A DNA stretch of 22,905 nucleotides. Source: Megasphaera sp. UBA1696 (GTDB lineage: Bacteria > Bacillota > Negativicutes > Veillonellales > Megasphaeraceae). Shown piece by piece: positions 6,007 to 14,642 of the stretch. Made by a program: the position numbers and the translations under genes. Where the stretch lies: NCBI GenBank assembly GCA_002319965.1, contig DCJQ01000047.1:1-22905 (forward strand). Reading direction: 5' to 3'. How positions within the stretch are numbered: the stretch's first letter is position 1; every line of letters starts with the position of its first letter. The notes under the pieces are model-generated. The model saw nothing but the letters and a program-made list of their open reading frames with translations, had not been told where the DNA came from and searched no databases.

Positions 6007-9000
6007 ATGGGTGGTAAAAAATGTAAAAGAGAGTTATTGCGTGTCTTGGTATTAAGCGCTCTATTGAGCACGGCCTATCTGGGAGCAGCAGCGGCTGACT
6101 ATCCCTTGACGGGTGATACCATTGAAGGGAAGCATGAGTTACCGGCAGGAAATATTTTATATAGCCTTGACGGTGAACAGAAAGTTATGGCACTATCGGA
6201 TGTCACTATTAATTCTCAAAGTCCAGATGGAAGCCCATCTATTATCATATATAGCGGTAAAAGTGAAAACAGTAGTTTAGATCTAGATATGGACGGTCAT
6301 TCCTTAGCAATAGATGCTAAGTCGGCCGGCATCTATATAACCAAGAATAATACTAATATCAATATTCATAATGCGGACACTATTGAAAGTACAGTTGATC
6401 GTCATAATTTGGTAATCGCGACAAAAGGCAATGGCAGTATTATCAATTATGAAGCCAATAATATTACCTTTAATAAGAGTGAAGTTTTTGAAGATAATCC
6501 AATGCTTGTCGTGGGAAATAAGAATACATTATCTATGCACGCCGGCAATGATTTAGTGTTTAACAATTATGCAAGGGCTAATACACTTAGTGCATATTAT
6601 GGTGCTAAGGTTCAATTGGAAGCAGATCATAATATTACCTTTAACCATACCTATAGTAATACTCCGGCTGTACAGGGGCTGCCGATTTTGTATTTTGCAA
6701 ATAATGCTGATGCAACCATAACGGCAGGCAATGATATTAATTTTAACCGCAATCAATATGCTTATTTAATTGGTTTGGAATATGGGGGTAAAGCCGTTGT
6801 AACTGCCGCGAGCAATATTAATTTCCGCGAACAAGCACCTGGCTATCTGCCTGTTGTGTCGGCAGAAAATAAGGCAAATATCCAATTACAGGCACAAGCT
6901 ATTACAGGGAATACGCAGCAAATCGTGTCAACCACTTATGGTTCGCAGGCATTGCTCAAGGCGAATGAAATTAATTGGGTAGCTGAAGGAAGAGACATGT
7001 CTGCTTTCTCAGAAAAATATCCGCATAAGACCAGTATGCTCGTAGCTTACCGTAATGACAGTAATATCGAATTACAGGCCGATAAGGCCATCAATTTATC
7101 AATCGGTGTACCCCATACCATGCTCTATGCTGAGAGCGGCGATATTGCTCTTAATGCCGGCGATTCGATTTATTTGCATTCCACCGGAGCGACAGATGAA
7201 CGCTCTCAGGCCAACCTTCGCGTTCAGAATGGCAACATTAATTTGACGGCCGGTTCGATTACGGTGGAAAATGAAGGGGCAACGGCGGCCTATGCCGATT
7301 ATTATGGGAATATTAATTTCAATGGCAACACCTTTATTAATGGAGCAGGAACCGGTGCTTTTTCAATATCTGGCGGGAAAATTAACTTTAACGATAGTAC
7401 GGTCATGACACAAGTCGGTATTGGTGCTTCGTCAGAAACCGACACGGATCCATGGAACGAAGAGCTTTCAAAGATTAGTTTTAATGACGATGTGGTGATG
7501 GCTCAAGCCGAAACAGGGGCCAGTGCCAAATATAACAGCGACATCGTTTTCAATAAAGGCCTTGCTATCGATGCCAAAGACAATGCTTTCTATGCTGAAT
7601 CGGCAGGGAGAATCCAGGCTCTGGCTACCGGCGTCGATAAGGTTATCAAAGGGAATATGCAGGCCCTCAACGGTCAAATCGATGTCCTCTTAGATACGGC
7701 TAACTCATCGTTTACCGGCAAGGCTGAACTTCAAAATATTGAAAAACTTTACGTCATTGATGACGAAGAAGAGTACGATGATGAGGATTTAGACGTCGAC
7801 ACCTATGCAGCCGATGATGAAGACGTCGATGACAGTGACGATGACTGGGAAGAACCAGAAAATCCGTATATTGAAGAAACGCCGCACATTAATATCGCCC
7901 TGAAAAACGGCGCTGTCTGGAATGTCACCGGCGACAGCTCGCTGACCAATTTGGCTAATGATGCTTTCGTCAATTTGAGTGACGCTAATCGTACCGGCAC
8001 CGGCCTTACGGCCCAGACCTTATCCGGTACGGGTACGATCGCTATGGACCTCGACTGGAACAGTAATGGCGGAGCCAAAGAAAAGACGGCCAACAGTGAT
8101 TACCTGACGGTTACGGACAGTGCGACGGGTACACAGGCCCTGGTAAGTGACAAAGCTGCTATGCATCTCGATGCCATGGGCGTCAATGACCGCCTCTATT
8201 TTGCTACTTTAGCCAACAGCGATGCCGTATTTACCAGCCCCATTACGCAGCGCAACGTACAGAAAGGCCATTTGTATGACTACATCATCGGTATCGATTC
8301 GGAAACGACAACGACAACAGATGCTGCCGACACGATGGCCGACAGAGCTGCGGCGAATACGACGACGGACTGGTTCTTCGGCACCGTCGGCTATACGGAA
8401 AGTCCGGTCGTTGAAACGGGCCGAATCCATTCGCAGATTCTGTACGACCTAGTCACAGACGTCGATACGTTGAATAAGCGCATGGGTGACGTTCGGAATA
8501 TGAACACCGATCCCGACGGCTGGTGGGCTCGCACGACCTATACCCATCAGGACCGCGATTCCTACTCCGGTCACAGCAATCGCTTTGAACTGGGCAAAGA
8601 TTTCGTAACCTCCCGTGACGATGGCAGCACGGTCCATCAAGGCGCCGTCTTTACCTACCTTCGCAGCAGCGATTCTTTTGCTGACGGAAACGGGAAGTAC
8701 AAACGCTACTCCGGTTCTATTTATCACACCTGGCTCGGAAATAGCGGCCAGTATGTAGACGTCGTCGGCCGTATGGGCAAGGTCATGGGCAACAGCCACA
8801 CCTTCTTGATCAATGACACTCAGTCTGACAGCTCCTTTGGAACCTGGTACCAACAGGCCAGCGTTGAAACGGGCAAAACCTACGATCTGGACGACGGCTG
8901 GTATTTTGAACCGCAGGCCCAGCTGCAATATACCCACATGAACAGTAAGTCCTACACCAGCAGCGACGGCATCCACCACGATTTAGACAGCGTCAACAGC

Positions 9001-9300
9001 TTCATCGGCCGTTTGGGCTTCCGGTTGGGACAGAAGATGAATGAAAAGACGAGCTGGTACGTAAAAGGTGACATCCTCCATGAATTCTCCGGTGACGGCG
9101 GCATCATGCTGACCTCGGCCAATGGCTTGGAACGCATTGATTACAACCGTGACGGCAAGGATACGTGGTACGACTTAGGCGCCGGTCTCACGGCGGAATT
9201 AAGCCCGGCCAGCAGCTTATGGTTTGAATTTGAACGCAAATTCAGCGGAACCTACAGCAACGATTGGGAACTCAACGGCGGTATCTCCTGGAAGTTCTAA
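6007..9300 (+). CDS. Type Va autotransporter, beta-helix passenger (adhesin-like)
   Basis: A 1097-residue outer-membrane protein. I start at ATG 6007, preceded by GGGGTGAT; a GTG at 5998 lies in that ribosome site. A signal peptide (1 to about 28, cut near GAAAA/DYPL) directs Sec export. The passenger (about 30-580) has degenerate AGNDI.FN-type rungs typical of a beta-helix. An Asp/Glu-rich linker (585-624) precedes a pertactin-like region with GTGTIAMDLDW (about 675), then an alpha-helical hinge (VETGRIHSQILYDLV). The 12-strand beta-barrel covers about 835-1097 and ends in the classical C-terminal Phe (SWKF). The barrel inserts in the outer membrane through Bam and carries the passenger out. 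A role in adhesion or biofilm is inference. No protease catalytic motif is visible. It is followed by a terminator and by a longer paralogue. Confidence 0.93.
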   Translation: MGGKKCKRELLRVLVLSALLSTAYLGAAAADYPLTGDTIEGKHELPAGNILYSLDGEQKVMALSDVTINSQSPDGSPSIIIYSGKSENSSLDLDMDGHSLAIDAKSAGIYITKNNTNINIHNADTIESTVDRHNLVIATKGNGSIINYEANNITFNKSEVFEDNPMLVVGNKNTLSMHAGNDLVFNNYARANTLSAYYGAKVQLEADHNITFNHTYSNTPAVQGLPILYFANNADATITAGNDINFNRNQYAYLIGLEYGGKAVVTAASNINFREQAPGYLPVVSAENKANIQLQAQAITGNTQQIVSTTYGSQALLKANEINWVAEGRDMSAFSEKYPHKTSMLVAYRNDSNIELQADKAINLSIGVPHTMLYAESGDIALNAGDSIYLHSTGATDERSQANLRVQNGNINLTAGSITVENEGATAAYADYYGNINFNGNTFINGAGTGAFSISGGKINFNDSTVMTQVGIGASSETDTDPWNEELSKISFNDDVVMAQAETGASAKYNSDIVFNKGLAIDAKDNAFYAESAGRIQALATGVDKVIKGNMQALNGQIDVLLDTANSSFTGKAELQNIEKLYVIDDEEEYDDEDLDVDTYAADDEDVDDSDDDWEEPENPYIEETPHINIALKNGAVWNVTGDSSLTNLANDAFVNLSDANRTGTGLTAQTLSGTGTIAMDLDWNSNGGAKEKTANSDYLTVTDSATGTQALVSDKAAMHLDAMGVNDRLYFATLANSDAVFTSPITQRNVQKGHLYDYIIGIDSETTTTTDAADTMADRAAANTTTDWFFGTVGYTESPVVETGRIHSQILYDLVTDVDTLNKRMGDVRNMNTDPDGWWARTTYTHQDRDSYSGHSNRFELGKDFVTSRDDGSTVHQGAVFTYLRSSDSFADGNGKYKRYSGSIYHTWLGNSGQYVDVVGRMGKVMGNSHTFLINDTQSDSSFGTWYQQASVETGKTYDLDDGWYFEPQAQLQYTHMNSKSYTSSDGIHHDLDSVNSFIGRLGFRLGQKMNEKTSWYVKGDILHEFSGDGGIMLTSANGLERIDYNRDGKDTWYDLGAGLTAELSPASSLWFEFERKFSGTYSNDWELNGGISWKF

Positions 9301-9340
9301 ACCGTAAGTTATTCACGATTCAAAGTTATATCGAGTAAAG

Positions 9341-9384
9341 AAACTCCTTCATGGAAGTCTGATTGGCATCCGTGAAGGAGTTTT
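9341..9384 (+). terminator. Intrinsic terminator after the first autotransporter
   Basis: AAACTCCTTCA (9341-9351) pairs with TGAAGGAGTTT (9373-9383), followed by the end of a TTTT run. It separates the two autotransporter transcripts. Confidence 0.88.
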
Positions 9385-9539
9385 CGTATGTATGAGGCCA
9401 ATGAGCGGCGAATTTTGGGCTTTTTGCGTCGAGATGAATTTTTATCATAGATTAATTTTGTCTATTATAGATAACGCATTAATAAAAATCATAAACAACT
9501 TGTAATTAAAACATAATAAACTTACAATGGAGATATAAG

Positions 9540-9608
9540 TGAGATAATTTATACATATGACAGAGAAATAGGACATAATATTTATGAGCATATGATGAAT
9601 TACCTTGA
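9540..9608 (+). promoter_or_regulatory. Upstream element shared by both autotransporter genes (copy 2)
   Basis: TGAGATAATTTATACAT (9540-9556) and TGATGAATTACCTTGA (9593-9608), as before the first autotransporter. Conserved order and spacing while the flanks diverge argue for a functional promoter or operator, so the two genes are probably co-regulated from separate promoters. Confidence 0.6.
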
Positions 9609-9644
9609 TCGGACAACGCATTTTGTGATAATGAGGAGGTAACT

Positions 9645-12600
9645 ATGAGCAGTAAAAAAGCTAGACGAGAGCTATTGCGGGCCTTAGTGTTGGCGGCCCT
9701 GTTAAGTACACCCTATATGGGGGTAGGAGCTGAGGATGTTTCTGTAGATTCTTATCCGATAAAAGGAAATACCATTTCGGGGAAGCATGATCTTCAAGGG
9801 AAAGAGTCTTTGTTCGACTTTACCTCTGATCAGAATGTGACGGCCACAGGGAATGTGATTGTTACTTCAAAATGGCCGGGCGGTGAAGTAAGCGTAGGAA
9901 ACGGAATTATTTTTAACGGAGGTTTTAAAGGGGATTCAGAGACCGGAAATTTGGATTTGAATATGGCTGGTTATTCTCTGTCCATCGATGCCGACCCGGA
10001 TATTCTATATATAGATCAAGATAACGTAAGTATGAATATTCATGATGCCGGTACGATTGAAGCGACGGCTAGTACTGGAGCAATCATGGGGGCTTTTGGA
10101 AATAGTGGAAACTCTATCAGCCTTCAGGCTAAGAATGATATCAAGTTAACCCAAACAGATTCGGTTTTATGGGGTTATTCCATAACTGTAGATGGCGATA
10201 ATCAGTTGAACTTGAATGCCGGCCATGACATTGTATTGCAAAGTAATGAGTCAGATTCTATTTCTATGATGAGTATTGGTGAAGAAGCTAAGGCTGCAAT
10301 GGAGGCTGGTAATGATATTACTTTTGATAAGAGCGATATCAGTGTTTCGGATGGGGGCGCTCTTCAGATGGACGCCGGTAATGATATCACTTTTAATAAG
10401 GCCTATATCGATGTTTTGCGTGGAGATGCTGCGCTTCGGATGCATGCCGTTAATGATATTATGTTGAATAATGCGGATATTGATATTGAAGATAATGCTA
10501 CACTTCAGATGAAGGCTGGCAATGACATCAAGGTGAATGGTGAAGGGGTTGCCGGAATGGATCTTGATGGTGGAGGAATCCTTCATATGGAAGCCGGACA
10601 GATTACGTTTGATAATGCGGAGGTTAAGGCTATAGAGGAAGCCACGCTTGAAATGAATTCCGGAAAAGACATTACGTTTGATAATGGGAATATCGATATT
10701 CAAAGTGGCGCGAAGATTCAAATGGACGCCGGAAATGATATTAAGTTGGATAATACGAATGTGAATGTTCAAGATACAGCTGCGCTTACAATGGATGCCG
10801 GTAAGGACATTACGTTTGATAAGACCAATGTAGTTGTTCAAGAGGGTGCAAATCTTACAATAGATAACGTTAATAATATTGTTTTTAATAAGACCAATGA
10901 TGAGTCAGACTCACCGAGTCTATACATCGATGATCATGGCGAGGCGACGCTGCAGGCTAAGAACGATATTCTGTTTAACCGCAATCAAGACGGGACTTTT
11001 ATTGGTCTGGATAATGGTGGGACGGCTGAAGTAACAGCGTCGGGAAATATCATTTTCCATGAAGATCAGGCCAGTAATTCGCCTGCTATTGATATGAGGA
11101 ATGGCGTAAGGCTTCAAATAGAAGGACAGACCATAAAGGGGAATACGCAGCGCTTAGCATATATGTCTGGGTACGATTACCTCTCTTTAAAGGCCAAGGA
11201 TATTGAATGGGTCACTCAAGGGCAGGAAGTGGAAGATGACGGATTGGAAGACGATGCCAATATGGTTTACTCTGCCAGCGGCAGTAAGATTAATTTTGAT
11301 GCCGACAATGCTGTTACATTATCAACAGAGATAACGCCTACGTTGATATTCGCCGATTATGGTGGTGATGTCAAGATACACGCCGGAAAATCGATTTATC
11401 TGCACAATGCCGGTAATGATGCCGGATACACTGACTATTATACTGATGACGGCGATGACTACTACAATGAGTACTACTATAATTACGACTACAAGTATCA
11501 ATCGACGCTGTGGACTAATTCCGGCATCATTGGTTTGACGACAGATGGAGTGATTTCTGTCGATAATAAGGGTTCTATCGCGGCCTTGTCAGAGTATGAT
11601 GGGGTGATTAATTTTAACGGCAATACGATTATACCCGAGGCTGGTATCGGTGCTAAGTCGGAAAACAGAGGACATATTAATTTTAACGGTGATACGGTTA
11701 TATCGAACGTCGATATCGGCGCTTGGGCGGAGACCAATAGGGAGGACGCAGAGGAAGAAAAATCAACCATCACTTTTAACGGTGATTTAGTGATTGACCA
11801 AGCTAAGACCGGGGCTGTCGCCCAATATGACAGCGATATTATTTTTAATAAGGGCCTTAAGATTCAAGCCGAAGACAATGCCTTCTATGCCGAATCGGCC
11901 GGGCGGATACAGACCCTTACAGAAGGCGTAGACAAGATTATAATCGGTAATATGCGGGCCTATAATGGTCAGATCGATGCCCTCTTTGATACGGCGGACT
12001 CATCCTTCACCGGTTTTACCGAACTGCGTGAAATCAAGAAAGTCTATTCTTATGATGGCGACGAGGAAGAGTACCCGGATGATGGTACCTGCCCGCTTGA
12101 GCCCGGACCTGGTGATTGTGGTGATGTAGAGTACCCCGACGAGGAAATTGTAGATGAAGGTACTTGCCCGATTGACCCCGAACCCGGTGACTGTGGCGGT
12201 GGTGTAGACTATGGCGGCTGTGAAGAGCCCGTTGTCGATGAAGGGTCTCACATTAATATTACCTTGCGCAACGGGGCATTCTGGGATGTAACTGGCGACA
12301 GCACGTTGACTAAATTAGAGAATGATTCCTTGGTCAACATGACCGATGGAACGCGCAGCGGCACCAGTATCACGGCGAAGAACCTGTCCGGGACGGGCAC
12401 GATCGCCATGGACCTCGATTGGACCAGTAATGGCGGCGCCAAAGAAAAGACTGAACACAGTGACTATATTGTCGCTACGGAAAGTGCGACCGGGACCCAG
12501 ACCATCGTGAGTGACCCGGCGACCATGCATCTCGATGCCATGGGTATTGACGACCGTCTCTATGTTGCTACCTTGACCAACAGCGATGCTGTATTTACCA

Positions 12601-13667
12601 GTCCCATTACTCAGCAAAATGTAACCAAGGGAAGCTTATACGATTACACGATTGGCATTACATCGGAAACGACGACGAATACGACCGATGCTGCTGACAC
12701 GATAGCTGACAGAGCTGCGGCGGATACGACGACGGACTGGTTCTTCGGTACCGTCGGTTATACCGAAAGCCCTGTCGTCGAAACGGGCCGTATCCATTCG
12801 CAGATTCTCTATGATCTCGTCACTGATGTCGACACCCTGAATAAGCGCATGGGTGACGTTCGGAATATGAACATCGATCCCGACGGCTGGTGGGCTCGTA
12901 CGACCTATACTCATCAAGACCGCGATTCCTATTCCGGTCACAGCAATCGCTTTGAACTGGGCAAAGATTTCGTAACCTCCCGTGATGACGGCAGTGTCGT
13001 CCATCAAGGCGCCGTCTTTACCTACCTTCGCAGCAGCGATTCTTTTGACAACGGAATCGGGAAGTACAAACGCTATTCCGGCGCTCTCCATCACACCTGG
13101 CTGGGCAATAACGGCCGGTACGTCGACGTCGTCGGCCGCATCGGCAAGGTCATGGGCAACAGCCATACCTTCTTGATCAATGGCACTCAGTCGGACAGCT
13201 CCTTCGGCACCTGGTACCAACAGGCCAGTGTCGAAACGGGCAAAACCTACGATCTGGACGACGGCTGGTATTTTGAACCGCAGGCCCAGCTGCAGTATAC
13301 CCATATGAACAGCAAGTCCTACACCAGCAGCGACGGCATCAACCACGACTTAGACAGCGTCAACAGCTTCATTGGCCGTTTGGGCTTCCGGTTGGGACAG
13401 CGCATCAATGACAAGACGAGTTGGTACGTGAAAGGCGACATCCTCCACGAATTCTCCGGCGACGGCGGCATCATGCTGACCTCTTCAAACGGATTGGAAC
13501 GCATCGATTACAACCGCGACGGCAAGGACACGTGGTATGATTTAGGCGCCGGTCTCACGGCGGAATTAAGCCCTGCCAGCAGCTTATGGTTTGAATTTGA
13601 ACGCAAATTCAGCGGCTCTTACAGCAACAATTGGGAATTCAACGGTGGTATCTCTTGGAAGTTCTAA
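9645..13667 (+). CDS. Type Va autotransporter with expanded repeat passenger (adhesin-like)
   Basis: A 1340-residue paralogue of the preceding protein. ATG 9645 follows AGGAGGT by 4 nt. A signal peptide (1 to about 29) is followed by a beta-helix passenger with nine about-23-residue repeats (about 220-430), further AKNDI/AGN-type rungs, a Tyr/Asp-rich insertion (593-619; 11 Tyr in 27 residues) and a Cys-containing acidic linker (813-862; Cys 816, 825, 841, 850, 859). Then follow the pertactin-like region and the beta-barrel (about 1078-1340) ending SWKF. The barrel and hinge are nearly identical to the first protein, also at DNA level. I see no other cysteine in the protein. The passenger is more AT-rich than the barrel-coding end. 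Known for the family: the passenger is exported through or with the barrel. Binding partner unknown. Confidence 0.93.
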   Translation: MSSKKARRELLRALVLAALLSTPYMGVGAEDVSVDSYPIKGNTISGKHDLQGKESLFDFTSDQNVTATGNVIVTSKWPGGEVSVGNGIIFNGGFKGDSETGNLDLNMAGYSLSIDADPDILYIDQDNVSMNIHDAGTIEATASTGAIMGAFGNSGNSISLQAKNDIKLTQTDSVLWGYSITVDGDNQLNLNAGHDIVLQSNESDSISMMSIGEEAKAAMEAGNDITFDKSDISVSDGGALQMDAGNDITFNKAYIDVLRGDAALRMHAVNDIMLNNADIDIEDNATLQMKAGNDIKVNGEGVAGMDLDGGGILHMEAGQITFDNAEVKAIEEATLEMNSGKDITFDNGNIDIQSGAKIQMDAGNDIKLDNTNVNVQDTAALTMDAGKDITFDKTNVVVQEGANLTIDNVNNIVFNKTNDESDSPSLYIDDHGEATLQAKNDILFNRNQDGTFIGLDNGGTAEVTASGNIIFHEDQASNSPAIDMRNGVRLQIEGQTIKGNTQRLAYMSGYDYLSLKAKDIEWVTQGQEVEDDGLEDDANMVYSASGSKINFDADNAVTLSTEITPTLIFADYGGDVKIHAGKSIYLHNAGNDAGYTDYYTDDGDDYYNEYYYNYDYKYQSTLWTNSGIIGLTTDGVISVDNKGSIAALSEYDGVINFNGNTIIPEAGIGAKSENRGHINFNGDTVISNVDIGAWAETNREDAEEEKSTITFNGDLVIDQAKTGAVAQYDSDIIFNKGLKIQAEDNAFYAESAGRIQTLTEGVDKIIIGNMRAYNGQIDALFDTADSSFTGFTELREIKKVYSYDGDEEEYPDDGTCPLEPGPGDCGDVEYPDEEIVDEGTCPIDPEPGDCGGGVDYGGCEEPVVDEGSHINITLRNGAFWDVTGDSTLTKLENDSLVNMTDGTRSGTSITAKNLSGTGTIAMDLDWTSNGGAKEKTEHSDYIVATESATGTQTIVSDPATMHLDAMGIDDRLYVATLTNSDAVFTSPITQQNVTKGSLYDYTIGITSETTTNTTDAADTIADRAAADTTTDWFFGTVGYTESPVVETGRIHSQILYDLVTDVDTLNKRMGDVRNMNIDPDGWWARTTYTHQDRDSYSGHSNRFELGKDFVTSRDDGSVVHQGAVFTYLRSSDSFDNGIGKYKRYSGALHHTWLGNNGRYVDVVGRIGKVMGNSHTFLINGTQSDSSFGTWYQQASVETGKTYDLDDGWYFEPQAQLQYTHMNSKSYTSSDGINHDLDSVNSFIGRLGFRLGQRINDKTSWYVKGDILHEFSGDGGIMLTSSNGLERIDYNRDGKDTWYDLGAGLTAELSPASSLWFEFERKFSGSYSNNWEFNGGISWKF
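10299..10900 (+). repeat. Nine tandem about-69-bp repeats coding beta-helix rungs
   Basis: The A-G-N/K-D-I-x-F-D/N motif recurs with its first residue at 221, 244, 268, 291, 317, 339, 362, 385 and 408, a period of 22-26 and mostly 23 residues. At DNA level the units share gccggtaatgatatt-like cores. The first autotransporter has far fewer and more irregular copies, so the array has probably expanded by unequal recombination. Confidence 0.85.
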
Positions 13668-13707
13668 GGGTAAGTTTTTAGAATCGGTTTTTCCTATTGC
13701 GTAAAAG

Positions 13708-13754
13708 AAAAGCTTCTCTCTTCATAATGTTTTATATGGAGAGAGAAGCTTTTT
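13708..13754 (+). terminator. Intrinsic terminator after the second autotransporter
   Basis: AAAGCTTCTCTCT (13709-13721) pairs perfectly with AGAGAGAAGCTTT (13740-13752), followed by T's, 41 nt after the stop codon. Confidence 0.92.
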
Positions 13755-13763
13755 CTATCGTTC

Positions 13764-13859
13764 TTGTGTAAGTTATTCGGTTTTCTTGCGGGGGCTGCTT
13801 TATGCGGCGTCGCAGCTTTTTTTGTAATGGCCAATACAATGGGGGGAGACATAAAATGA
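13764..13859 (+). CDS. Possible 31-aa single-membrane-segment peptide or gene remnant
   Basis: From TTG 13764 an open frame encodes a peptide with one hydrophobic segment (LFGFLAGAALCGVAAFFVMA) and the tail NTMGGDIK. Its TGA overlaps the ATG of the next short frame (ATGA), the usual arrangement of coupled genes. There is no ATG early in the frame and no clear ribosome site; the upstream bases belong to a terminator. I favour the surviving 3' end of a membrane-protein gene, though a small leader peptide is possible. Confidence 0.3.
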   Translation: MCKLFGFLAGAALCGVAAFFVMANTMGGDIK

Positions 13860-13897
13860 ACGAGGTTTTACAGGCCTTACGTTTTAATTCTGCCTAG
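13856..13897 (+). pseudogene. Likely nitroreductase gene remnant, first 10 or so codons
   Basis: ATG 13856 is 7 nt after GGGGGGAG. The product MNEVLQALRFNSA stops at TAG 13895-13897. The first ten residues resemble the start of nitroreductase-family proteins (MNEVLxALxFRHA...). The frame then runs into the 3' end of the opposite-strand gene at 13894, which suggests a deletion joined the two. The match is short, so this is tentative. Confidence 0.35.
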
Positions 13898-14109
13898 GGC
13901 TTACAAATGCCGCATGGCGTATAGCCGGAACTGATGGCTTGGTCACGGGTTTCCAAATGAACCCGATGGTCGGCCCGTATTTTTTGTTCGGCCCGGCAGC
14001 CTTCGCTGTGGAATTTGAAGCTGTTGCAATTTCCCGTATAGGCCAAGGCCGTCATGGTCGTCAGGGTGAAAAGGCAGATAAAGAGGAGTGTCGACAACGT
14101 TTTTTTCAT
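13894..14109 (-). CDS. Secreted small protein with Ada-like metal-binding Cys cluster
   Basis: A 71-residue protein; ATG 14109..14107 follows AAAGGAGG. A signal peptide (1 to about 23, MKKTLSTLLF...TALA) suggests export to the periplasm. The mature part follows the pattern of the short Ada/Me_Ada-like zinc domain: GN-x-NS-x-KFH-x3-C (C38), an NRV-like turn (DHRVHL), AISSGYTPCGIC (C66, C69) and terminal KP. A further Cys (C28 in GNCNS) could complete a four-Cys site. In Ada the domain repairs phosphotriesters in DNA; exported stand-alone copies are frequent in Firmicutes, often attached to nucleases, and their role is unclear. No nuclease domain is present here. Confidence 0.72.
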   Translation of the reverse strand: MKKTLSTLLFICLFTLTTMTALAYTGNCNSFKFHSEGCRAEQKIRADHRVHLETRDQAISSGYTPCGICKP

Positions 14110-14163
14110 CAGGGGCCTCCTTTGTGTTTCATGGGAGTGGAAATCGATGGTAATATCGATAGC

Positions 14164-14586
14164 TTACCATTTCCAAGGCATATTGTAAGCCGCTTCCCAA
14201 ATAACCTTGGCTACTTCTACCGTTCGTTGTTTATAAGCGGGATTAGAATCGGGGCGGTCATATATTGGCTCATTCCCATCCCAAGAGATGGCGCCCGTGT
14301 GAGTATTGTAGGTGTAGTGCTCCGTCTTTGTGCTGTATAGATAGTCCTTGTCTAAGTTATAAACCAGTACATTAGCCGCTAATTTATAAAAAGGCGGACT
14401 GTAGTATTCGTTTACGACCGAGGTTTTATCGACATATATACCCTGGCCCATGCGGACATATACTAGAACAATCTGATCATTTCCGTAAAGATATTGTTCG
14501 GAATAGGTGGCATAATTGGTGGTGGGAATTAGAAATAGACTGACTGTGAAAAACAAAGCCAACATCATTTTTGACAAGTGTTTCAT
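14164..14586 (-). CDS. Secreted hypothetical protein, 140 aa (paralogue of 14855-15274)
   Basis: I start at ATG 14586..14584, downstream of GAAAGGA. A signal peptide (about 1-25, hydrophobic MMLALFFTVSLFLIP) precedes a small all-beta-looking domain containing GIYVDKTSVVNEYYSPP, KLAANVLVYN and a C-terminal helix VIWEAAYNMPWKW. There is no cysteine. About half of the residues match the paralogue on its right, including both ends. The layout (YVDxSS, then a strand of conserved aromatic and asparagine residues) recalls surface-adhesin-E-like proteins of Negativicutes, but I would not assert that. It has an extended -10 promoter at 14634-14642. Confidence 0.75.
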   Translation of the reverse strand: MKHLSKMMLALFFTVSLFLIPTTNYATYSEQYLYGNDQIVLVYVRMGQGIYVDKTSVVNEYYSPPFYKLAANVLVYNLDKDYLYSTKTEHYTYNTHTGAISWDGNEPIYDRPDSNPAYKQRTVEVAKVIWEAAYNMPWKW

Positions 14587-14633
14587 GACATCACGTCCTT
14601 TCAAAGCCATTATTATATTGACAATATATAACT

Positions 14634-14642
14634 ATTATATCA
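14634..14642 (-). promoter_or_regulatory. Extended -10 promoter of the 14164-14586 gene
   Basis: TGATATAAT on the minus strand, a TGn-extended -10 about 48 nt before the start codon. There is no convincing -35 box. Confidence 0.5.

Larger units (their letters stand above)
9301..9644 (+). other. 344-bp gap between autotransporters
   Basis: It contains the terminator of the first gene (9341-9384), about 150 bp of AT-rich sequence without a recognisable gene, and the upstream element of the second gene (9540-9608). Confidence 0.7.

Noticed and set aside
10251..10841. 196-codon minus-strand open frame with repeats
   Set aside because: It is the antisense reading of the 23-residue repeat array; its Ile/Asn-rich composition reflects the repeats.
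12636..13346. 236-codon minus-strand open frame (also 8449-8979)
   Set aside because: Both are antisense to the autotransporter hinge and barrel; the same shadow appears in both paralogues because the coding strand is conserved.
13939..14340. 133-codon plus-strand open frame
   Set aside because: Antisense to two signal-peptide genes that each have good ribosome sites on the minus strand.
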